NCBI GenBank assembly: GCA_031260565.1
Contig: JAISLH010000115.1
Coordinates: forward strand, 1 to 35,857
Source: Bacteroidales bacterium
GTDB lineage: Bacteria; Bacteroidota; Bacteroidia; Bacteroidales; P3
Length of the DNA: 35,857 bases
Direction: 5' to 3'
A program made the translations under genes and the position numbers. Below are positions 30,951 to 35,857 of this stretch, piece by piece. The notes under the pieces were generated by a model, which saw only the letters and a program-made list of their open reading frames with translations, made no database searches and was not told the DNA's origin. Each line of letters starts with the position of its first letter. Position 1 is the stretch's first letter.

Positions 30951-31973
30951 ATGAAGACTTTGTATGGTAAAACGTTAGAGGAACTGGGTGAGGTCTGCAA
31001 TGAGCTGTCGCTTGCTAAATATACGGCAAAGCAAATGGCTGACTGGCTTTACAATAAGCAAGTTAGCACCATCGCAGATATGACAAACCTTTCGCTCAAA
31101 GCAAGAGAAACGTTAAGCAATCACTATAGGGTCGGCGTGGAAAAGCCATTGACAAGTTTGACATCAAAAGACGGGACGCGGAAGTATGTTTTCAAGTACG
31201 GCGAAGATGTTTTTGTGGAAGCGGTCGTTATCTTTGACAAGGCGAGAGTTACTTTGTGCATATCCTCACAGGCAGGCTGCAAACTCAACTGTGCTTTCTG
31301 TGCCACAGGACAAAGTGGCTTCAAACGCAATCTTAGTAGCGGCGAAATCCTTAACGCTTTCCGCTCAATAGATGAGCATAACAGCCTCACCAATATAGTC
31401 TTTATGGGAATGGGAGAGCCGTTAGACAACTGGTTTGCAGTCTATAAGAGTATTCAAATCCTGACTTCGCAATGGGGTTATGCTCTTTCGCCAAGACGGA
31501 TAACTGTTTCAACCTGCGGTATTTTGCCAAAAATGAAATCTCTTTTGGAAGACACAAATTGTAATGTTGCAATATCGCTTCACAGTTCTGATTCTGAGCA
31601 ACGCAAACGAATAATGCCTGTTGAGAAATCCTATTCTATTGCTGATGTTGTGCGGTTTGTGAAAAAGTATAATTGGTTAGGGCAGCGGCGATTGACCTTT
31701 GAGTACATCGTTTTTGAAGGTTTCAACAATTCAAATAAGGATGTAGCGGCGTTATGCTTGCTTCTCAAAGGGTTAAACTGCCGTCTGAACCTCATCAGTT
31801 ACCATTGTACCAACAAATCTTTTGCTCTCAAGGGGGCGAATCACGACTCTATGACACGCTTTCGCGATTCGCTTACCGCCAAAGGCTTAATGACGACCAT
31901 CAGAGCTTCAAAAGGGGAGGATATTTTAGCAGCCTGCGGTCTTCTGTCAGGACAACAGAGCGGTAAAAGATAA
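30951..31973 (+). CDS. rlmN: 23S rRNA (adenine-2503-C2)-methyltransferase
   Basis: Radical-SAM enzyme that methylates A2503 of 23S rRNA and A37 of some tRNAs. The 340-residue protein has the N-terminal helical domain (KQMADWLYNKQV), the radical-SAM cluster motif CKLNCAFC with Cys110, Cys114 and Cys117, then MGMGEPLDNW, ISLHSSDSEQRKRIMPVEKSY and the C-terminal ILAACGLLSG carrying the catalytic methyl-carrying cysteine (about Cys329). All catalytic features are present and the length is near standard. RlmN and Cfr are relatives; the sequence matches RlmN in its context and length. It follows the TPR cluster. Confidence 0.95.
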   Translation: MKTLYGKTLEELGEVCNELSLAKYTAKQMADWLYNKQVSTIADMTNLSLKARETLSNHYRVGVEKPLTSLTSKDGTRKYVFKYGEDVFVEAVVIFDKARVTLCISSQAGCKLNCAFCATGQSGFKRNLSSGEILNAFRSIDEHNSLTNIVFMGMGEPLDNWFAVYKSIQILTSQWGYALSPRRITVSTCGILPKMKSLLEDTNCNVAISLHSSDSEQRKRIMPVEKSYSIADVVRFVKKYNWLGQRRLTFEYIVFEGFNNSNKDVAALCLLLKGLNCRLNLISYHCTNKSFALKGANHDSMTRFRDSLTAKGLMTTIRASKGEDILAACGLLSGQQSGKR

Positions 31974-31978
31974 TTTTG

Positions 31979-31986
31979 TACCTTTG
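31979..31986 (+). promoter_or_regulatory. -7 box TACCTTTG that sets the start of the TrmH-family gene
   Basis: TACCTTTG begins 5 bp after the rlmN stop and 19 bp before the ATG at 32005. A TTG start at 31984 would lie inside this box and is therefore rejected. No clear -33 element. Confidence 0.6.
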
Positions 31987-32004
31987 CAGTCAAAAACGGA
32001 TAAA

Positions 32005-32541
32005 ATGAAACAACTGACGCTGGACGATTTATGCAGGATTGACGTAGCGAAATACAGACTTGCACCGAAGATACCTTTGGTGGTGGTGGCGGATGATATA
32101 AGGTCGGCGAGCAATGTTGGTTCGGTCTTCCGCACTTGTGATGCCTTTCGGGTGGAACGCTTAGTGCTTTGCGGCATAACGCCAACGCCGCCAACAAGAG
32201 AAATACATAAGACGGCTTTAGGGGCAACCGATTCGGTGGAATGGGCTTATGAACCACGCATAGAAACGATACTTGCCGATTATAAGAACAAAGGCTATGA
32301 TGTTTATGCCTTAGAGCAGACTGATAGCAGCATAATGCTGGACGATTTAGCCGTTAAAGCGGGACAGAAGGCTGTTTTGGTTTTGGGAAATGAGGTAAAT
32401 GGGGTGAGCCAATCGGCTTTGGATATGGTGGATTATGCTTTGGAGATACCGCAATCAGGGACGAAGCATTCGTTAAATGTTGCTGTTGCTGCCGGTATTG
32501 CTATCTATGCTTTCTTCGGGCGTTTCCCACTTGTGCAATAG
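32005..32541 (+). CDS. TrmH-family RNA 2'-O-methyltransferase (short form)
   Basis: A 178-residue SPOUT methyltransferase consisting of the catalytic domain only. Knot motifs: VVVADDIRSASNVGSVFRTCDAFR near residue 28, VLVLGNEVNGVSQSALD near 125 and IPQSGTKHSLNVAVAAGIAIYAFF near 150. The conserved Arg in NVGSVFRT, the Asn-Glu in LGNE and the SLNV loop are intact. It resembles TrmH/TrmL-like tRNA methyltransferases, but the target is undetermined. It differs from the longer SpoU protein at 1003, which has an extra N-terminal domain. Its last 69 bp overlap the 3' end of the convergent antiporter gene, and the overlap encodes the third knot motif. Confidence 0.88.
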   Translation: MKQLTLDDLCRIDVAKYRLAPKIPLVVVADDIRSASNVGSVFRTCDAFRVERLVLCGITPTPPTREIHKTALGATDSVEWAYEPRIETILADYKNKGYDVYALEQTDSSIMLDDLAVKAGQKAVLVLGNEVNGVSQSALDMVDYALEIPQSGTKHSLNVAVAAGIAIYAFFGRFPLVQ

Positions 32542-33837
32542 TTTCATAAGCAAAGGCAAACCTAACCCTTGCACGGTAAGCATAATGATTACCACGCAGA
32601 CAGTAAGGAATAAAATCTCCTCTCGCATAGGGAAAGCCGAACCATCGTCCATTAACAGAGGCAAAGATAACACCGCTGCCAGAGAAACAATACCCCTCAT
32701 CCCAGACCAGCCAATGATAATACTGTCCTTAATAGTTAGTGGTTTCTGACGCTTAGCCAATCTGACCCTTGCAATCCTCCTGTGGTCTTTAAGAGATAAG
32801 GGTGTCTGGTTTTCATTCCTTGTCTTATTCCATTGGCTTAGCTTTGCCGCACGGCGATTGATGGAGTTGTTATGATAAAAGAGTACGCCCATTCTCACAA
32901 CAAGTGCCACAAAGAAGATTAGGAACGACCACCCTATCAAAGGTAAGATTTCACTGGGAGACAACTCTTTTGCCACAGAAGGAAAGGACAAGCCTATCAA
33001 AATAAAGACAATGGCACTGAGGACAAAGATTATCGTGTCAAGATTGGCTTTGGTATGGGTGAGAATACTATGAGGTATTTGGGTTTTCTTAATGGCAATC
33101 ATTAACCCAGTCGTTACAACGGCAATAACGCCTGATACGCTAAACTGTTCTGCTATTATGTAAGTTATAAATGGTATCATAAGGCTCAGGACGCTAATAA
33201 CCTCATCGCTTAACCAATTTCTCTTTATCACCCATGCGAAGAAATGCCAAATAATAAGTCCTACGGCAACTCCTCCAAAGATTACAACAAGAAACATCAG
33301 CCATGCCTTCCACACAACGAATGCACTGCCAGCCACAGCTACTGTAGCAAAACGCACAGCAACTAATGCCGAAGCGTCATTTATTAAACTCTCACCTTCT
33401 AATATTGAATTAGCTCTGCTTGACAAGCCCAAACCTTTGGTAACTCCTATTGCTGCAATGGCGTCTGGTGGAGAAAGGACAGCACCAAGTACAAAAGACA
33501 AGCTCCAGCTCATTCCGTCAATGCAATAATGGGCAACAACCGCTATTGCTGTCGTTGTGAGGAAGACAAGTCCTATTGCCAACAACGAAATGGTCGTAAA
33601 ATTGTGTCTAAAATCTATTACATTGGTATGAATTGCCGCATCAAAAAGCATAGGTGGCAGAAAGATAAGAAAGACCACTTCAGGGTTTATCTCTATTGGT
33701 TCATAATTCGGAATAAATCCTACTGCTATCCCTGCTAAAAGTAACACAACAGGGTAAGGTATCTTCATTTTGGAGGCTATTGGTGAAAGGAAAATTGCCA
33801 ATAGCAAAAGAATAATCACGGCAAAATATGAATCCAT
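32473..33837 (-). CDS. Na+/H+ antiporter, CPA1 (NhaP) family
   Basis: Inner-membrane cation/proton exchanger for pH and sodium homeostasis. The 454-residue protein has about 12 membrane helices beginning MDSYFAVIILLLLAIFLSPI, with FLIFLPPMLFDAAIHT, VLSPPDAIAAIGVTKGLG and LEGESLINDASALVAVRFA. The last contains the ND pair of the CPA1 ion site (Asn-Asp). A hydrophilic loop with KTRNENQTPLSLKDHRRIAR splits the last helices, followed by GWSGMRGIVSLAAVLSLPL. The C-terminal 23 residues (ESIDSNTGSNSNI end) are encoded antisense to the end of the TrmH-family gene. No promoter box was found upstream. Ion preference is inferred from the family. Confidence 0.92.
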   Translation of the reverse strand: MDSYFAVIILLLLAIFLSPIASKMKIPYPVVLLLAGIAVGFIPNYEPIEINPEVVFLIFLPPMLFDAAIHTNVIDFRHNFTTISLLAIGLVFLTTTAIAVVAHYCIDGMSWSLSFVLGAVLSPPDAIAAIGVTKGLGLSSRANSILEGESLINDASALVAVRFATVAVAGSAFVVWKAWLMFLVVIFGGVAVGLIIWHFFAWVIKRNWLSDEVISVLSLMIPFITYIIAEQFSVSGVIAVVTTGLMIAIKKTQIPHSILTHTKANLDTIIFVLSAIVFILIGLSFPSVAKELSPSEILPLIGWSFLIFFVALVVRMGVLFYHNNSINRRAAKLSQWNKTRNENQTPLSLKDHRRIARVRLAKRQKPLTIKDSIIIGWSGMRGIVSLAAVLSLPLLMDDGSAFPMREEILFLTVCVVIIMLTVQGLGLPLLMKLLHKWETPEESIDSNTGSNSNI

Positions 33838-33884
33838 TGCTTTGTAAGATAAATATTATTACTTCTTGCTTTCCACTTCTTGCT

Positions 33885-34904
33885 TTACCTTATCATCGTT
33901 ACACTCTCTAATTTTATGTCGGTGGAAAGGAATTTGTCTTTGATAAACTCGTCTTTTGAATAGTCTGTTGATAGATATTTTTTGTTGTCATCAGCAAAGA
34001 CGGTAGCAACCATTGCATCACTGCCAAGCATATTTTGTATGGTAACAGCACCTAAAAAGTTCGCTCCACTGGATATGCCTACGCCAAGACCAAGATTGCG
34101 AGCTAAGTTCTGAGCCATTATTATTGAGTCTCCGTCATCAACGTCTATTATCTTATCCAATGATTTCAAATCAACGATTGAAGGAATAAACTCATCGCTT
34201 ATGCCTTGTATTCTATGTTTGCCAACCCTGTAGCCAGTAGAAAGGGTAGGTGAATTTGCAGGTTCAAGAGGGCAGACCATAATATCGTTATTCATCTGTT
34301 TCAAATACTTCCCTACGCCCATTACCGTGCCTCCTGTGCCAACACCTGCTACGAAAGCGTCAGGTAAGATACCTATTTGAGCCATTTGTTTGACTATTTC
34401 AGGAGCTGTTGATAGATAATGAGCCTCACAATTCATATTGTTAGCAAATTGACATGGTAAAAAGATGTTGTCAGGGTCTGCTTGCTTTGCCTTATTTGTC
34501 ATTTCAATACTACCCAAAAAGCCTCCCTCTTCCTTACTCACAAGACGTATTGTAGCACCAAAAGACTTCATAATGTTAATTCGCTCAATGCTCATCCAGT
34601 CAGGAATAAAGATTGTAACCTGATGTCCCATTGCTCTACCTAAGGCTGCAAAAGAAATACCAGTATTACCACTTGTTGCCTCCATAATGTGCATACCTTC
34701 TCGCAATTCACCTTTTTGATATGCCATTTTAAGGATATGAAAAGCCATTCGGTCTTTTATGCTTCCTGTAAGGTTATGGTACTCTGCCTTTGCAAAGATA
34801 CAGCGTTTTGCTCCCTTGTAGTTGTAATTTATCTTCAATAAAGGGGTGTTTCCAATTATGGATTGCAATCCATATAATCGTGTTTGAATATCTTTATTTG
34901 TCAT
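33885..34904 (-). CDS. Cysteine synthase-family PLP enzyme
   Basis: PLP-dependent beta-replacement enzyme, most likely O-acetylserine sulfhydrylase (CysK/CysM) making cysteine. The 339-residue frame has [10 protein letters not shown], the Schiff-base lysine in [12 protein letters not shown] (near 50), [10 protein letters not shown] (the phosphate or substrate loop), the [18 protein letters not shown]-phosphate cradle, and [11 protein letters not shown]. CysK usually has NPxxSVKDR where this has NLTGSIKDR, and [16 protein letters not shown] where CysK has the KIQGIGAGF stretch, so a related enzyme (cystathionine beta-synthase-like or a SbnA-like one) cannot be excluded. It stands alone, 34 bp below the secreted thioredoxin gene on the same strand. 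Confidence 0.85.
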   Translation of the reverse strand: MTNKDIQTRLYGLQSIIGNTPLLKINYNYKGAKRCIFAKAEYHNLTGSIKDRMAFHILKMAYQKGELREGMHIMEATSGNTGISFAALGRAMGHQVTIFIPDWMSIERINIMKSFGATIRLVSKEEGGFLGSIEMTNKAKQADPDNIFLPCQFANNMNCEAHYLSTAPEIVKQMAQIGILPDAFVAGVGTGGTVMGVGKYLKQMNNDIMVCPLEPANSPTLSTGYRVGKHRIQGISDEFIPSIVDLKSLDKIIDVDDGDSIIMAQNLARNLGLGVGISSGANFLGAVTIQNMLGSDAMVATVFADDNKKYLSTDYSKDEFIKDKFLSTDIKLESVTMIR

Positions 34905-34938
34905 ATAGAATTTTTATTTATTGTAATCTACTTTGCTG

Positions 34939-35508
34939 CTATTTCTTTAATTTAGATACTTTTTCAATGATAGCAGGGCGTATTTCGGTGAGATATTTTG
35001 TCTTAAAAACTTCATAGTCAAGTTTTGTGTCATACCCTTCGCCAATATAAACTATCATAGGCTCAAACTCACTCTTCTCTATATAGCCTTGAAATACGGT
35101 CTTTGTGGAAAGATTGGCGTTAAGTATTGCAAAAGACGGAAAGGCAAGCTTATTTTGTAAGAGAACGCCTGCTAACTGATTTGCTCCCCCACGACCAGAA
35201 GCCTGATAACGATAAACCTTGTTGTCAAACGTTACATCGGACTTTTGTTCAGCGTTAAACTTAACGTTAATGAAATAGTAATTCATCAACTTGGCAATAA
35301 CATCATCGCTAAAAGTCTTATTGTCCATCACCTTGCACCAGCCACACCAGTCGGTATAGCAATCAACGAAGATAAATTTGCCCTTATTTGCTTTAAGTTT
35401 TATCTGTTCTTGGGCTGTTTCTATGTCTGTCCAATTAACATTTGTCTGTGCCTTAACATTGATTAAAAGCCCTACAATCGCTGCTATGAGTAATAAGATT
35501 CTTTTCAT
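34939..35508 (-). CDS. Secreted thioredoxin-fold protein
   Basis: Periplasmic thiol oxidoreductase, role unknown. 189 residues: signal peptide MKRILLLIAAIVGLLINVKA, then a thioredoxin-like domain with the active site YTDWCGWCKVMD (Cys55 and Cys58, with Trp54), FINVKFNAEQ, a cis-Pro region LAFPSFAIL and a helical tail. WCGWC with DxxCxWC context resembles the DUF255/thioredoxin_7 group that reduces periplasmic disulfides or helps cytochrome maturation. It has a -7 box TAACTTTG at 35540-35547. It may be cotranscribed with the cysteine-synthase-like gene 34 bp downstream, which would couple cysteine and thiol functions; this is inference. Confidence 0.87.
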   Translation of the reverse strand: MKRILLLIAAIVGLLINVKAQTNVNWTDIETAQEQIKLKANKGKFIFVDCYTDWCGWCKVMDNKTFSDDVIAKLMNYYFINVKFNAEQKSDVTFDNKVYRYQASGRGGANQLAGVLLQNKLAFPSFAILNANLSTKTVFQGYIEKSEFEPMIVYIGEGYDTKLDYEVFKTKYLTEIRPAIIEKVSKLKK

Positions 35509-35539
35509 ATTCGGTTTTATTTTAATTAAAATGAGGGTG

Positions 35540-35547
35540 CAAAGTTA
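35540..35547 (-). promoter_or_regulatory. -7 box TAACTTTG for the thioredoxin gene
   Basis: Minus-strand TAACTTTG, 31 bp before the ATG at 35508; -33 element weak. Confidence 0.6.
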
Positions 35548-35579
35548 TGAAAAAATTAGTTAAATACCATTCTTTTGTT

Positions 35580-35625
35580 AAAAAAATGAAAGAAGCCCGA
35601 CAACATCAATCATCATCTGGCTTCT
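35580..35625 (-). terminator. Intrinsic terminator for an unseen minus-strand gene beyond the edge
   Basis: On the minus strand AGAAGCC (to 35625) pairs with GGCTTCT (35591-35597) around a 21-nt loop and is followed by TTCATTTTTTT. No ORF ends here inside the window; 35626-35739 holds nothing recognised. It may end a transcript that comes through the array at 35740 onward. Confidence 0.5.
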
Positions 35626-35739
35626 CTTCACAGGCTAAATATTATTTTCTATTTATTTTTTTTCTACCATTGCCTGCGCAGTGTGAAATAAAGCACTATC
35701 TCCACTATTATTCCTAAAAAAGTTTTCTATTAGAAGTTG

Positions 35740-35857
35740 TAGTGTTTAACTTGAAAGTTATAGTGTTTAACTTGAAAGTTATAGTGTTTAACTTGAAAGT
35801 TATAGTGTTTAACTTGAAAGTTATAGTGTTTAACTTGAAAGTTATAGTGTTTAACTT
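35740..35857. repeat. Perfect 21-bp tandem array at the right edge, locus 7
   Basis: The core AGTGTTTAACTT begins at 35741, 35762, 35783, 35804, 35825 and 35846, exactly 21 bp apart, and the nine intervening bases (GAAAGTTAT) are invariant apart from one change in the first unit. The last core ends exactly at the final base of the window. All units have the same orientation, unlike the other arrays. The near identity suggests recent expansion. Confidence 0.92.

Overview
The window looks like a piece of a Bacteroidota chromosome, most likely an AT-rich member of the Bacteroidales. The evidence is a rpsF-rpsR-rplI operon without ssb, a TonB-receptor-type barrel with a carboxypeptidase-regulatory-like N-terminus, lipoproteins and secreted proteins ending their signal peptides in ...AQ or ...SC, and the repeated Bacteroidota promoter signature TAnnTTTG, several times with a TTG/TTTG about 19-20 bp upstream. 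No rRNA, tRNA, insertion sequence, prophage or CRISPR array was recognised.

Layout. 1-5.4 kb: manA (cut by the left edge), a SpoU-type RNA methyltransferase, the ribosomal operon rpsF-rpsR-rplI and ispH, all on the minus strand, then a secreted YD-like protein on plus. 5.7-8.6 kb: a secreted DUF362/ferredoxin protein, then a very AT-rich three-gene cassette with PD-(D/E)XK-like nuclease features (possible defence island or acquired DNA). 8.7-14.2 kb: a beta-helix lipoprotein, a TonB-receptor-like outer-membrane barrel and a second YD-repeat secreted protein. 14.3-23.0 kb (minus): mlaE-clpC; dihydroorotase with a zinc-ribbon coiled-coil protein; a small outer-membrane barrel; a lone PAS domain; a phosphate acyltransferase; a CpsB-like PHP phosphatase. 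23.9-27.5 kb: an M23/LysM peptidase facing rarA-rsmI-membrane protein. 28.3-32.5 kb (plus): four tandem TPR genes, rlmN and a second TrmH-family methyltransferase. 32.5-35.5 kb (minus): a Na+/H+ antiporter, a cysteine-synthase-like enzyme and a secreted thioredoxin-like protein.

Most genes are housekeeping: translation and RNA modification, isoprenoid, pyrimidine and cysteine metabolism, envelope maintenance, proteolysis and replication repair. The unusual content is intergenic. At least seven gaps carry arrays of a 10-12 bp core (AAGT-N3/5-ACTT or AAA-N-TTT type, with a different centre at each locus) repeated every 21-22 bp, that is every two helical turns. The copies keep register even where a core flips to its reverse complement, so the arrays also form large perfect hairpins (up to 37-bp arms). 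Two arrays lie inside a duplicated element of about 480 bp that also carries a minus-strand promoter-like -7 box, a 31-codon reading frame (interrupted by a stop in one copy), a conserved small hairpin and an intrinsic terminator. This looks like a small-RNA or micro-peptide gene joined to a repeat array. The window ends inside another nearly perfect 21-bp tandem array. This repeat system is the best candidate here for undescribed biology.
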